This document shows positions 1 through 8,712 of a stretch of 32,557 nt of DNA, one piece after another; position 1 is the stretch's first letter; the number at the start of each line of letters is the position of its first letter. Source of the stretch: Hydrococcus rivularis NIES-593 (GTDB lineage Bacteria; Cyanobacteriota; Cyanobacteriia; Cyanobacteriales; Microcystaceae). Location of the stretch: positions 10,700-43,256 of the forward strand of contig NZ_MRCB01000034.1 of assembly GCF_001904635.1 (NCBI RefSeq), given 5' to 3'. The notes beneath the pieces were generated by a model, which saw only the letters and a program-made list of their open reading frames with translations, was not told the origin of the DNA and did no database searches. The translations under genes and the position numbers were made by a program.

Positions 1-149
1 GGGAGAGGGGTTGGGGGTGAGGGCGATCGACTATCTGTGTCATTAATGAATGAAAAATGGTATAACTCTAGCGTTTTGATCCGCTCTACTGCTTGCGTCA
101 GTTGCCTTCGTATTTGATTAATACGTTTGTTTTGTTCTAGCTCGCTCAT
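1..149 (-). CDS. Possible small coiled-coil-like protein, 3' end outside window
   Basis: An ATG on the minus strand at 149 opens a frame that runs off the left edge without a stop (49 codons visible). The first 30 residues are rich in Glu, Gln, Lys and Arg (MSELEQNKRINQIRRQLTQA) and could form a short helix. The last visible residues (SPSPPTPL) come from a G-rich stretch (plus strand) that looks like ordinary cyanobacterial spacer. It lies 57 bp downstream of the ABC ATPase stop on the same strand. No convincing Shine-Dalgarno sequence is seen. It may be a small gene or chance coding; no function is assigned. Confidence 0.25.
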   Translation of the reverse strand, partial: MSELEQNKRINQIRRQLTQAVERIKTLELYHFSFINDTDSRSPSPPTPL

Positions 150-206
150 TGTTGGATTATGGGTATTACTCTTATCTCGTCCTATTTTTTGTCTCCATTT
201 CGATCG

Positions 207-1187
207 TCAAACCACTCCCGTACTGAAAAGACGACCGATAACATCTTCAATAGGAGGTTCGGTCACGCTTAAATCGATTACTTCTAATTGAGCAAGAATT
301 TGAGAAATCGTTGTTGTTAATTTCTCTCGCCGCACGAGAAAACGAACTTCTTGTCCTTCTACTGTCTCAATCTCGCCGTATCGAGCCAATTTTTCTGGCG
401 GCATCGGATGCGCCAATTCTACTCTCACTTCTCGACAGGGTGCAAACCGTTCTAGCAGTTCTTCTAAACTCCCGTCGTACATTAACCGTCCCTGATGAAT
501 CAGAATGACTCGCTTGCACAAAGCGGTAATGTCTGCCATATAATGACTGGTCAGCAAAATCGTCGCTTGATAGCGTTGGTTGTATTCTTTTAAAAATTCC
601 CGGACGGCAGCTTGGGCATTAACATCTAAACCCAGCGTCGGTTCGTCTAAAAATAGCACTTGCGGGTGATGGAGAAGGGCTGCTAACAGTTCCGCTTTCA
701 TGCGTTCGCCGAGAGAAAGCTTGCGCACTGGTTGAGTTAGTTTTTCTTGCAAAGAAAGCATCTCGGCGAGTTCTTGCAGTCGTCGCGCAAAGATCCTGTC
801 GGGAATTTTGTAGACGGCAGCATTGATTTTGAGGGAGTCGAGGGCAGGTAAATCCCAGAGTAGCTGTTGTTTTTGCCCCATGACTAAGCTAATCTTCTCT
901 AAAAACTGCGGCTGTCGGCGAAAGGGAACGTAACCTGCGACTTCTACTCGTCCGCTAGAGGGATGAATAAGTCCTGTCAGCATTTTCAGGGTAGTGGTTT
1001 TTCCTGCACCGTTAGGACCCAAAAATCCTACCATCTCTCCCGCTTCTATTTGAAAGGAAATATCTTGTACGGCTTTGACTTGTCGGTAGGTACGGCGGAA
1101 AAAATGGGTTAACGTGCCTTTTAGACCCGGTTGTTTGATGGCAACCGGATAGATTTTGGTTAAGTGTTCGACATCGATAACGGGCAT
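207..1187 (-). CDS. ABC transporter ATP-binding protein (COG4586 type, ABC-2 exporter)
   Basis: Cytoplasmic ATPase subunit of an ABC-2 type exporter; the substrate is unknown. The 326-aa protein has a Walker A motif GPNGAGKTT (about residues 57-65), an ABC signature LSLGERMKAE (157-166), Walker B VLFLDEPTLGLD (177-188) and an H-loop His near 215. The insert before the P-loop (GLKGTLTHFFRR, about 21-32) is typical of the COG4586 group, which normally works with two six-helix permeases of the COG4587/COG3694 type. Those permeases are not in the window; they would lie beyond the left edge or elsewhere. The gene is divergent from the cell-wall hydrolase gene across a 325-bp spacer. Family assignment is firm; transport cargo is not inferable. 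Confidence 0.9.
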   Translation of the reverse strand: MPVIDVEHLTKIYPVAIKQPGLKGTLTHFFRRTYRQVKAVQDISFQIEAGEMVGFLGPNGAGKTTTLKMLTGLIHPSSGRVEVAGYVPFRRQPQFLEKISLVMGQKQQLLWDLPALDSLKINAAVYKIPDRIFARRLQELAEMLSLQEKLTQPVRKLSLGERMKAELLAALLHHPQVLFLDEPTLGLDVNAQAAVREFLKEYNQRYQATILLTSHYMADITALCKRVILIHQGRLMYDGSLEELLERFAPCREVRVELAHPMPPEKLARYGEIETVEGQEVRFLVRREKLTTTISQILAQLEVIDLSVTEPPIEDVIGRLFSTGVV

Positions 1188-1512
1188 TGTTTTGTGTTTG
1201 AAAGGTGCAATCCGCGAAGCGATGACCTAAGAAATCGCCTATTTTACGGCTTATAGTAAATTGAAAATGAGTTAGAGCGAGCGTTTAGATTTTGGAGAAG
1301 CTGCCGCACGTTCTCGGAGAAGGTTCTTTTAATGGTAAAGTGCAGGTATCTTGAAAAGCGCGAGCGAGACGTATGCCCTCCGGACACGCTACGCGAACGC
1401 ACTACAATATTTATAATTCATTTAATGAGAACTTGTCTTGCGATCGCTTACAAATATAAACCTAAAATAAACTCGGACGCGATCGCAACGAAAACTCAAT
1501 TTCTCCTGCATT
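1188..1512. other. Intergenic region between divergent genes
   Basis: This 325-bp spacer separates the minus-strand ABC ATPase from the plus-strand cell-wall hydrolase, so it should hold both promoters. It contains a dispersed-repeat-like block (1371-1403) and two GCGATCGC octamers. A plus-strand open frame at 1332-1682 crosses it but enters the hydrolase gene in the wrong frame and shows no family features, so it is not called. I see no tRNA, hairpin-plus-T terminator or riboswitch here. Confidence 0.5.
1371..1403. repeat. Dispersed cyanobacterial GC-rich repeat copy
   Basis: The block read on the minus strand contains GTTCGCGTAGCGTGTCCGGA, which matches my memory of a GC-rich interspersed repeat found in many copies in filamentous and unicellular cyanobacteria. 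It has an internal TCCGGA palindrome. A looser relative may lie near 14300-14330. Only one clear copy is seen here, so the repeat status rests on recollection. Confidence 0.4.
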
Positions 1513-2817
1513 ATGGGCAGAATTTTTCTTTGGACGGGTCATGCAAAACAGCCAGGATTTTTTTGTGCTCAAAAAGTTGCAGCAACCGAGCAGATGGTAA
1601 TGCTGCGAGATGGGATCGTTGCCGAACTGCGATCGCGCGGAGCCGAAGTTTTTGTCGTACCCGACGATTTGAGTCTATCTAATTCTATTCAATGGATTAA
1701 CGATCGCTCTCTTCCTACAGATGTAGCTTTAGCGATTGAGAATAGCAGCGATTGCCTTCAAGGAACGAGCATTTTTTACATCGCTAACAACGCCGAACGC
1801 AAAAAACACGCCGAACTCCTTTCACTATTCTTAATTCGCAGTCTGCCTCAACTAAATAGTCAGGGATGCCAACCCGATACTGTTACAAAAATGGGAAGGT
1901 TAGCCTTTTGCCGTCAAGCGAACATTCCTTCTTTATTGATAAAAATCGGTTCTTTGAGTAATTCCAATAGCGATTTCGATCGCCAAATGACGATAGGATT
2001 GGCTGACGGATTGATAGCTTGGAGTCGCGAGGTTGCCAATTTTGTTCCCAATTCCAGCTATCCCAATATCGATATCGAACTCAATCATCAAACCTATGAA
2101 GAACGGGGAATTCTGGTTAATGGCAATGCCTATATTCCTATCGATTTATGCGATCGTTTGGGAGTTGATTTCACTGAGTTTGACGATATTCGTTTGGTTT
2201 GGGATCGAGGGGTCGTTTATCTCAAAGCAATTGAGTTGCGCGATCGCAATTTTTCAGTTACCTGGGATCATTTAAGTCAAACGGTTATTTTGCGATCGAT
2301 TTTGTCGATCGATCGCGATCGAATCGATTGCATTATGGGGCAGGGAAATACTTCAGACGTACAGATGATGATTTTCCTCAAAGCCAATAATGAAAATGCA
2401 TTAGATAAGTTCTCCGATTTGCCCAAAATTTATCGAGAAGAGGGAACAATTGAGGGAGTTAACTATGACATTGCTTTCTGTCAAATGTGTTTAGAAACCG
2501 ATTTTTTACGCTTTGGAGAAAGTTTTCAGTTTTCTGAGAATAATTTTGCTAATTTAGGTTCTGTAGATAGCAGCGAACATTTAGCTACATTTCCCGATCC
2601 TCGTCTCGGCGTTCGAGCGCAAATTCAACATTTAAAAGCTTATGCCAGTTTAGAACCTTTAGTTCAAGAGGTAGTCGATCCGCGATTTTATTTAGTGCGG
2701 CGAGGAGTTGCGTCTAAAGTCTCTCAGCTATCGGGAAGATGGTCGGCAGATTTATCTTATGGAAATCGAATTATGGCAATGCTAAGGCGACTATATGAAT
2801 CAACTAATTTATTATAG
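1513..2817 (+). CDS. Cell-wall hydrolase: degenerate amidase_3 domain plus glucosaminidase domain
   Basis: This 434-aa protein has the layout of cyanobacterial peptidoglycan hydrolases: an N-terminal N-acetylmuramoyl-L-alanine amidase (about 1-172), a middle segment that may be copper-amine-oxidase-N-like (about 185-265), and a C-terminal endo-beta-N-acetylglucosaminidase (GH73-like, about 275-434). The amidase half keeps the family fold signs (TGH at 8-10, TEQ around Glu26, FYIANNAERKKHAELL at 88-103). However, the usual second zinc His after ALxI is Glu76, and the catalytic Glu of LLxEVGFLSN is Lys144 (LLIKIGSLSN). That half is therefore probably catalytically dead. The glucosaminidase half keeps its conserved core (EGVNYDIAFCQMCLETDFLR), with Glu329 a candidate catalytic residue. 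No signal peptide is seen at the MGRIF start, which matches relatives as I recall them. Confidence 0.8.
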   Translation: MGRIFLWTGHAKQPGFFCAQKVAATEQMVMLRDGIVAELRSRGAEVFVVPDDLSLSNSIQWINDRSLPTDVALAIENSSDCLQGTSIFYIANNAERKKHAELLSLFLIRSLPQLNSQGCQPDTVTKMGRLAFCRQANIPSLLIKIGSLSNSNSDFDRQMTIGLADGLIAWSREVANFVPNSSYPNIDIELNHQTYEERGILVNGNAYIPIDLCDRLGVDFTEFDDIRLVWDRGVVYLKAIELRDRNFSVTWDHLSQTVILRSILSIDRDRIDCIMGQGNTSDVQMMIFLKANNENALDKFSDLPKIYREEGTIEGVNYDIAFCQMCLETDFLRFGESFQFSENNFANLGSVDSSEHLATFPDPRLGVRAQIQHLKAYASLEPLVQEVVDPRFYLVRRGVASKVSQLSGRWSADLSYGNRIMAMLRRLYESTNLL

Positions 2818-2846
2818 ACATTCTTTCAAACTTATCTTGGTTTATA

Positions 2847-3419
2847 ATGCAATTTGAAGACATTTTAGAGTTTTGGTTTGGCAAACCCAAAGCTGCTAAT
2901 TATGGCAAACTTCACAAAGAGTGGTTTATTAAAAATATAAATTTTGATAAAGAAGTGCGATCGCGCTTTCTAGAGACTTATCAAAAAGCTGCATCAGGGA
3001 AATTAAACTCGTGGCAAGAATCGCCCCTAAGTTGTCTAGCTTTGATTATCGTTTTAGATCAATTCCCTCGCAATATGTTTCGGGATAAACCACAGGCTTT
3101 TGCCACAGACGAACTAGCCTTAAAATTTGCTAAATACGCTTGCGATCGCGACTTCGATAAAGAACTTTTATCCGTGCAACGCTGGTTTATTTATTGCCCG
3201 TTTGAACACAGTGAAAATCTCGAAGATCAGCAAAAAGCAGTCGAATTATTTTCGACTTTAAAAGACGATCCTGACAGTGCAAGTGCTATTGATTACGCCT
3301 ACCGCCATCTAGAAGTTATCAAACGTTTCGGACGCTTTCCCCACCGAAATAAAATATTAGGTCGCCAAAGTACCCCAGAAGAAGAAGAGTTTCTCAAGCA
3401 ACCCGGTTCATCTTTTTAG
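2847..3419 (+). CDS. DUF924 family protein
   Basis: This 190-aa soluble protein matches the DUF924 family from end to end. It opens with DILEFWFG (residues 5-12), has the central LDQFPRNMFR motif (about 71-80) followed by AFATDELALKFA, and near the C-terminus a helical segment ending in RFGRFPHRNKILGR. Family members fold like TPR or alpha-helical bundles, and no biochemical role is established. It starts 29 bp after the hydrolase stop, so the two may share a transcript, but nothing suggests a shared function. Length is normal and the frame intact. Confidence 0.85.
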   Translation: MQFEDILEFWFGKPKAANYGKLHKEWFIKNINFDKEVRSRFLETYQKAASGKLNSWQESPLSCLALIIVLDQFPRNMFRDKPQAFATDELALKFAKYACDRDFDKELLSVQRWFIYCPFEHSENLEDQQKAVELFSTLKDDPDSASAIDYAYRHLEVIKRFGRFPHRNKILGRQSTPEEEEFLKQPGSSF

Positions 3420-3637
3420 AGGCTATTTATTAAGGTAAGTGGTTAGTCGTTAATTGTCTCAAAAGTCCCCCAATCTCCCACTCCTCCGAATTCTAACTCC
3501 GCCGCGCACCTAACCCCTCTGACAGGGGGGATAGCCTCCGAACAGCGCCGACTTCTGAATTCCGACTTTCGACTTTCCCCCGTCTCCCCGCTTGCCGTAG
3601 TAATCTAGATCGAAGGGATTGGATGATTAAACTAGAT

Positions 3638-4405
3638 ATGGCAGGACATAGTAAGTGGGCGAACATTAAACGTCAAAAAGCTAGAGTCGATGCAAAAAAA
3701 GGTAAGACATTTACCCAGTTATCTCGTGCCATTATCGTAGCGGCGCGGCATGGCATTCCCGATCCGGCAGGCAATTTTCAACTGCGGACGGCGATCGAAA
3801 AAGCCAAAGCAGCAGGAATTCCCAATGAAAATATCGATCGCGCAATCGCCAAAGGAGCGGGAACTTATCAAGACGATGGCGTTATCCTAGAAGAGATTCG
3901 CTACGAAGGATACGGGCCCGGCGGCGTCGCAATCTCGATCGAAGCCCTCACCGACAATCGCAATCGCACGGCAGCGGAATTGCGGGCTGCTTTTAGCAAA
4001 AATGGTGGTAACTTAGGGGAAACAGGCTGTGTTAGCTGGATGTTTGAACAAAAAGGCGTTGTCAGCATCGAAGGAGAAATCGAAGAAGATGCCCTTTTAG
4101 AAGCCTCCGTAGAAGGCGGTGCGGACACCTATAAGTTAATCGAAGACGAAGACACAAAGGGGGCGGAAGTCTTTACAGAAGTGACAAATCTGGAAAACCT
4201 CTCTCAGACGTTGAAAGAGAAAGGATTTAACGTTACCGATGCAGAATTACGCTCGATACCCAATCATAGGATAGAAGTGACCGAGCCAGAACAAGCGCGA
4301 TCGCTCCTAAAACTCATCGATACGCTAGAATCTCTCGATGACGTGCAAAGCGTAACGGCAAACTTTGAAATGGCAGATGAGTTAATGGCTGTCGCGATAG
4401 CGTGA
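3638..4405 (+). CDS. yebC: YebC/TACO1 family DNA- and ribosome-associated regulator
   Basis: Probable cytoplasmic YebC/PmpR/TACO1 protein. Members have been described as transcription regulators and, more recently, as factors that help ribosomes through proline-rich stretches. The 255-aa product begins with the nearly invariant MAGHSKWANIKRQKARVDAK, has the middle RYEGYGPGGVAISIEALTDN block, then GCVSWMFEQKG and a C-terminal acidic domain. I chose the ATG at 3638 because the family starts there. An in-frame ATG at 3623 would add MIKLD and has the better placed Shine-Dalgarno (AAGGGA, 3613-3618), so the real start could be five codons earlier. Confidence 0.93.
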   Translation: MAGHSKWANIKRQKARVDAKKGKTFTQLSRAIIVAARHGIPDPAGNFQLRTAIEKAKAAGIPNENIDRAIAKGAGTYQDDGVILEEIRYEGYGPGGVAISIEALTDNRNRTAAELRAAFSKNGGNLGETGCVSWMFEQKGVVSIEGEIEEDALLEASVEGGADTYKLIEDEDTKGAEVFTEVTNLENLSQTLKEKGFNVTDAELRSIPNHRIEVTEPEQARSLLKLIDTLESLDDVQSVTANFEMADELMAVAIA

Positions 4406-4484
4406 AATTTTAAAGATATCGCTTTCGAGAGAGTTTTCTATAACTAAAAAAGGAAATATAAATTTTTAAATCTATAGGGTTGAA

Positions 4485-5849
4485 ATGACATACGATCGTA
4501 ACCTAACAGAGAACGCCTGGAAAGCGCTAGAAGACTCGATTATTTATTACTGCGATCGCCCAGTCGGTACGGTAGCGGCACGCGACCCCAGCGTAGAAGC
4601 ACTTAATTACGATCAGTGCTTTATCCGCGATTTTGTTCCTTCAGCCCTCGTATTTTTGTTTAACGGACAAACAGAGATCGTTCGCCACTTTTTAATCCAG
4701 ACCTTAAAACTGCAAATTAAGGAGAAACAGCTTGATTTTCTAGAACCCGGACGCGGTTTGATGCCTGCCAGCTTTAAAGTGACCCATGAGAATGAGGAGC
4801 AATATTTAAAAGCCGATTTTGGCGACCATGCCATTGGTAGGGTGACTCCCGTTGATTCTTGTCTGTGGTGGCTGTTTCTCCTGCGGACTTATGTCAAAGC
4901 AACGGAAGAATATTCTTTCGCTCATACGCCCGAATGTCAAAAAGGGATTCGCCTAATCATGGAATTGTGTCTGGCGGCACGTTTTGACATGTATCCGACG
5001 TTGTTAGTTCCCGATGGGGCTTGTATGATTGACCGACGCATGGGAATTAACGGTCATACATTGGAAATTCAATCGCTATTTTATGCCGCTTTACGAGCAG
5101 CTAAAGAACTGCTTTTAGACAATCCAGAAAACGCTAAGATCAATCAAGCCGTTAAAAATCGATTAGAACCTCTCGTCTATCACGTTCGCCAACATTATTG
5201 GCTAGATATCGAACGATTGAATGTCATTTATCGCTACAAAAGTGAAGAATACGGAGAAAAAGCACTCAATCAATTTAATATTTATTCTGATTCGATTCCC
5301 TATGCTCAACTGAGCGAATGGCTGCCAGAAGACGGCGGTTATTTAGCAGGAAATTTGGGACCTTCTCAACTCGATTGTCGCTTTTTTACCCTTGGAAATT
5401 TGGTTGCGATCCTATCTTCATTAACCTCAGAAAAACAGTCTCAAGCACTCATGAATGTTATTGAAAGTCGATGGGACGATTTGATTGGCTATATGCCAAT
5501 GAAAATTTGTTTTCCCGCTCTTAAAGATCGAGACTGGCAAATGATTACGGGATGCGACCCCAAAAATCGTCCCTGGTCGTATCATAATGGCGGAAATTGG
5601 CCGGTTTTATTGTGGCTTTTAACGGCAGCAGCCCTAAAAACAGATAGAGAAGAAATCGCTCGTAAAGCCATTCACATTGCTGCAAATCGTTTGCTCAAAG
5701 ATGAGTGGGCAGAGTATTACGATGGCAAAAATGGAAGATTAGTCGGTCGAGAAGCTAGAAAATATCAAACCTGGACGATCGCGGGTTTTTTATTAGCTCA
5801 AGAATTAATTAATCATCCTAAATATTTAAAGCTTATTAGTTTTGCGTGA
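4485..5849 (+). CDS. invA: Alkaline/neutral invertase, glycoside hydrolase family 100
   Basis: Hydrolyses sucrose to glucose and fructose in the cytosol, feeding carbon from compatible-solute or storage sucrose into metabolism. The 454-aa protein is full length for GH100. Visible family blocks include [20 protein letters not shown] (41-60), [33 protein letters not shown] with Asp183 as the probable acid catalyst, [35 protein letters not shown], and WAEYYDG with Glu410 as a probable second catalytic residue. Residue roles are by analogy with the Anabaena enzyme. It overlaps the next gene by 4 bp, suggesting translational coupling. No signal peptide is seen. Confidence 0.93.
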   Translation: MTYDRNLTENAWKALEDSIIYYCDRPVGTVAARDPSVEALNYDQCFIRDFVPSALVFLFNGQTEIVRHFLIQTLKLQIKEKQLDFLEPGRGLMPASFKVTHENEEQYLKADFGDHAIGRVTPVDSCLWWLFLLRTYVKATEEYSFAHTPECQKGIRLIMELCLAARFDMYPTLLVPDGACMIDRRMGINGHTLEIQSLFYAALRAAKELLLDNPENAKINQAVKNRLEPLVYHVRQHYWLDIERLNVIYRYKSEEYGEKALNQFNIYSDSIPYAQLSEWLPEDGGYLAGNLGPSQLDCRFFTLGNLVAILSSLTSEKQSQALMNVIESRWDDLIGYMPMKICFPALKDRDWQMITGCDPKNRPWSYHNGGNWPVLLWLLTAAALKTDREEIARKAIHIAANRLLKDEWAEYYDGKNGRLVGREARKYQTWTIAGFLLAQELINHPKYLKLISFA

Positions 5850-6670
5850 CAACAAAGATGGCTAAATTAAGCAACCTCAGAATTGTTCTCGTCGAACCAG
5901 CAGGCGCTTTAAACGTGGGTTCGGTGGCGCGGGTGATGAAAAATATGGGGTTGGAGCAGTTGATCTTGGTTCAGCCGCACTGCGATCGCAACTCCGATGA
6001 GGCGCGGCAAATGGCAGTACACGGCATTGATGTCTTAGAAGGAGCGATAGAAGTCGATAGCTTGCCAGAAGCCCTCAAAGGATGTCACAGAGCGATCGCG
6101 ACTACATCCCGCAGCCGCACGCTCACGACTCCCCTAGAATCGCCGCGCATTGCTCTCCCTTGGTTGCTGGAAGAAAATATTACTTCTGCCCTAATCTTTG
6201 GACCCGAAGATCGGGGATTGAGCAATGTAGAACTCAACTACGCGCAGCGATTTGTCGGCATCCCTGCCAATCCCGAATATCCTTCGCTCAATCTAGCGCA
6301 AGCCGTTGCCGTCTGCGCCTACGAACTCTATCAAATCACTCTCGAACAAGAAGGCGAAAGCGCGCGATCGATCCCATCCTCTAGAACCGATGTAGCCACG
6401 CTAGATGCTCTAGAAGGATACTACCAACATTTAGAATCCGTATTGCTCCGCATGGGCTATCTCTATCCCCACACTGCCGCCGCCCGCATGGAAAAATTCC
6501 GCAGCCTCTACAATCGAGCTAATCTCAGCCACGAAGAACTCGCTTTGTTGAGAGGAATTCTCGGACACCTAGACTGGATTTTACAACTCGTCCCCGCTCG
6601 AAGAGAAAGGGAGATAGGGGGACGGAGAGACAAAAGAGAATTGGGAGAGTGGGAGACAACTAACAACTAA
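5846..6670 (+). CDS. trmJ: TrmJ-like SPOUT RNA 2'-O-methyltransferase
   Basis: SAM-dependent methyltransferase of the SpoU/TrmH class, TrmJ group (tRNA Cm32/Um32 type). The fold signature is complete: [21 protein letters not shown] near the N-terminus, then [10 protein letters not shown] and the trefoil-knot block [16 protein letters not shown]. The GTG at 5846 overlaps the invertase stop (GTGA), which suits coupled translation; the ATG at 5858 (MAKLSNL) is an alternative. The last 20 or so residues (from [10 protein letters not shown]) are unusual, being charged and encoded by purine-rich DNA resembling the spacer at 18702-18760. This looks like read-through into an intergenic repeat after loss of the original stop. 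Confidence 0.88.
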   Translation: MTTKMAKLSNLRIVLVEPAGALNVGSVARVMKNMGLEQLILVQPHCDRNSDEARQMAVHGIDVLEGAIEVDSLPEALKGCHRAIATTSRSRTLTTPLESPRIALPWLLEENITSALIFGPEDRGLSNVELNYAQRFVGIPANPEYPSLNLAQAVAVCAYELYQITLEQEGESARSIPSSRTDVATLDALEGYYQHLESVLLRMGYLYPHTAAARMEKFRSLYNRANLSHEELALLRGILGHLDWILQLVPARREREIGGRRDKRELGEWETTNN

Positions 6671-6823
6671 CTACTGTACGGACGGGTTTTTGACAGTAAC
6701 TGTGGAGAAATCTCTCGCGTTTTTAGGATAAACTCTCCCCTGCTAACTACTCCCCCATCCTTTCATCGAATCACTGGTAACTGTCTTAACTGTCTCCTGC
6801 ATAAAAGCCTTCAGACTCCTAAG

Positions 6824-6858
6824 ACTGATAACTGATAACTGATAATTGACAACTGAAT
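6824..6858. repeat. Heptamer tandem repeat (ACTGATA)
   Basis: Three perfect direct copies of ACTGATA (6824-6844) are followed by two diverged copies, ATTGACA and ACTGAAT. They lie in the 278-bp spacer between the convergent trmJ and cpcG genes. Heptamer short tandem repeats of this style are common in cyanobacterial spacers and have no agreed function. Confidence 0.6.
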
Positions 6859-6948
6859 AAGAGACAGCCTCAGATTCACAGAATAATCTATTTCTTTAAT
6901 TCAATCATCCTGCCAATCCGCGACTATCTCTCGTTTAAATACAAGCGA

Positions 6949-7701
6949 TTAGCGACGAGGAACAGAAGCCTCGATATTGATATTCATCGCTGAAACTCTG
7001 GGAGTTGGATTGCCTCTGGCGCTGCTTAAGCTGCGTGCCATATCTAAGTACAGAGAAGGATCGCCTGCTTTGGGTTTCTTCTCTTGGGGCGTAAAGCGCT
7101 TGACTTCGTTTTGCCAAACGATTTGGGGGAAGCCCAGGATACGGCGATAGTAGTCATCATAGCGCGGAGACTTGATGTTGAAAGGCAGCTCGCCCTTCTC
7201 GCGGCTGGGTAAATTCCGGCGCCGCTGATAGGGAACTGTATCGTAACCAAAGTTTTCTAGGTACTCGTCGCTGTTAAGCAACTGGTCTACCAATCCTTTG
7301 ATTCCTTTTGTCGCAACTACGATAGACCAAGCAATCTTTTCGCGCTGATTGTAAACATCGCGTCCCAAGACTCGCTGAACGCATTGTTCGACAAAGCGAT
7401 AATTGCTGTTTTTTTCGTAGAAGCTGTTGTAGAAAGTCTTTGAGAGCAGCAAGCCGCGAATAAAGTCCCGCACGGTAATCTGTCCGTTGCGGAGTTGAGA
7501 TTCTAAGAAAGGCTCGCGATCCCACTTGAAGGCATGGAAAAAGATCTGGCGGTATGCCGCTTCGATCAAGTCATCCATGTCGCTAGGGGAAAGCAAGTTT
7601 TCTGTCGTGAAAATTTTCGGCTGCTCGTCGCCAGGAACTTCATATCCAGCAACGCGCGTATTTGGACAGGTTGGCTTGTAATCTAATAGAGGAATAGCCA
7701 A
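6949..7701 (-). CDS. cpcG: Phycobilisome rod-core linker polypeptide CpcG
   Basis: Structural linker that attaches phycocyanin rods to the allophycocyanin core of the phycobilisome on the thylakoid surface. The 250-aa protein starts with the conserved (M)AIPLLDYKP and carries one PBS-linker (pfam00427) domain at about 20-180, with [40 protein letters not shown] and [18 protein letters not shown]. The C-terminal third is polar and basic (to EASVPRR) without a hydrophobic helix, so it is the classical core-attached CpcG1 type and not the membrane-bound CpcG2/CpcL type. The start codon is TTG, supported by GGAGGT about 6 nt upstream. No cpc structural genes are nearby; separate cpcG loci are common. 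Confidence 0.95.
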   Translation of the reverse strand: MAIPLLDYKPTCPNTRVAGYEVPGDEQPKIFTTENLLSPSDMDDLIEAAYRQIFFHAFKWDREPFLESQLRNGQITVRDFIRGLLLSKTFYNSFYEKNSNYRFVEQCVQRVLGRDVYNQREKIAWSIVVATKGIKGLVDQLLNSDEYLENFGYDTVPYQRRRNLPSREKGELPFNIKSPRYDDYYRRILGFPQIVWQNEVKRFTPQEKKPKAGDPSLYLDMARSLSSARGNPTPRVSAMNINIEASVPRR

Positions 7702-7844
7702 ATTTGAACCTCCGTTATCTTAGAAATGCTTAAAAACAGTCATCCTAATCATAAGGGAGTTGGTGCCTTTACGCGGACGATTGTTAAGAATTGTTACAAG
7801 CATTAAGATAAACTGTTCCTCATGCAGCTACTGGGAATACGACC

Positions 7845-8288
7845 TCACTTTCCAATATCTTCATTCCAAAGCTGAGGCTTCTGGGCAATAAAATCTTTCA
7901 TCAACTGCTTACATTCATCTAAATTGAGGTCGATCGTCTCAACGCCGTGAGACTCCATAAATTCTCTGGCACCAGCAAAGGTTTCTGACTCTCCGGCAAT
8001 GACTTTTTTAATCCCAAATTGCACTACCGCCCCCGCACAGAGATAGCATGGCATTAGGGTTGAATATAAAACCGTATCGTCGTACTTGCCGATCCGACCT
8101 GCATTGCGCAAACAGTCAATTTCTGCGTGGGTCACGGGGTCGTTATCTTGGAGGCGCTTATTATGACCCCTTCCGATAATTTTGCCATCTTTGACCAGAA
8201 CCGAACCGATAGGAATTCCTCCCTCGCTCAATCCTTGCCTCGCTTCTGCAATGGCTGCTGCCATGAAACTATCGATGTTTTGCGTCAT
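7845..8288 (-). CDS. Cytosine deaminase-like nucleoside/base deaminase (yeast Fcy1 type)
   Basis: Zinc-dependent CDA-fold deaminase of 147 aa. It has the HAE motif (His54, Glu56) and PCYLC (Cys81, Cys84), giving the zinc ligands and the proton-shuttle Glu. Beyond these generic motifs it resembles yeast cytosine deaminase along its length: EGGIPIGSVLVKDGKIIGRG, then GHNKRLQ, the GRIGKYDDTVLYSTLMPC block, and a C-terminus of WNEDIGK that parallels yeast WFEDIGE. I infer cytosine or a related pyrimidine base as substrate for salvage; guanine or tRNA-adenosine deamination is less likely. It is transcribed toward cpcG with a 143-bp gap and is divergent from the next gene. Confidence 0.85.
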   Translation of the reverse strand: MTQNIDSFMAAAIAEARQGLSEGGIPIGSVLVKDGKIIGRGHNKRLQDNDPVTHAEIDCLRNAGRIGKYDDTVLYSTLMPCYLCAGAVVQFGIKKVIAGESETFAGAREFMESHGVETIDLNLDECKQLMKDFIAQKPQLWNEDIGK

Positions 8289-8458
8289 TGTCGATCGCTC
8301 GAATTAAGGTAACTACTATTTTCCTTTCCTTTATTTAATCGATTATCTCGTTTTGCGATCGATTTTCTCGTTTTATGTCAATGTGGCTTTTAATACGGCT
8401 TTCTCTATTTCATCAAAAATAAGCTTTTAATCAGATCGCAAAATACTATCTATTTGTC

Positions 8459-8710
8459 ATGACCGAAGAACGCCAAAGCCAGTATTTACGTTTGATCGAG
8501 CAGTTAATGCGCTGCCCCAACGGTCAAGAACCCGAAGTATTAGATACAAATTCAGATTTGCTGGATGCTGGCTTAGTGCAAACCATGATGCAAGTGGCAA
8601 CGATGTTTGCCCATGAGAATAATCCAGATGGGGCAAAGTTTCTCATCCATATTGCTCGCGAACTAGCCAAACAACTCGGATTGTACCCGCAAACGCCCGT
8701 ACAGGAATAG
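8459..8710 (+). CDS. Small cyanobacterial helical protein, function unknown
   Basis: An 83-aa soluble protein predicted to be all helical and acidic. It contains the pattern YLRLIEQLMRCPNGQEPEVL followed by LLDAGLVQTMMQVATMFA. I recall this segment as a short N-terminal module ahead of TPR and CHAT domains in cyanobacterial proteins; here it stands alone. The next gene starts 2 bp after its stop, so the two are probably translated from one mRNA. No catalytic residues are evident. Confidence 0.7.
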   Translation: MTEERQSQYLRLIEQLMRCPNGQEPEVLDTNSDLLDAGLVQTMMQVATMFAHENNPDGAKFLIHIARELAKQLGLYPQTPVQE

Positions 8711-8712
8711 CT

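Noticed and set aside
1332-1682. Plus-strand open frame of 116 codons ahead of and overlapping the wall hydrolase
   Set aside because: It covers a repeat-like spacer and then runs out of frame through the real gene; its translation has no family features.
6824-6858. Heptamer tandem as a CRISPR array
   Set aside because: Units are 7 bp without spacers and no cas genes are present.
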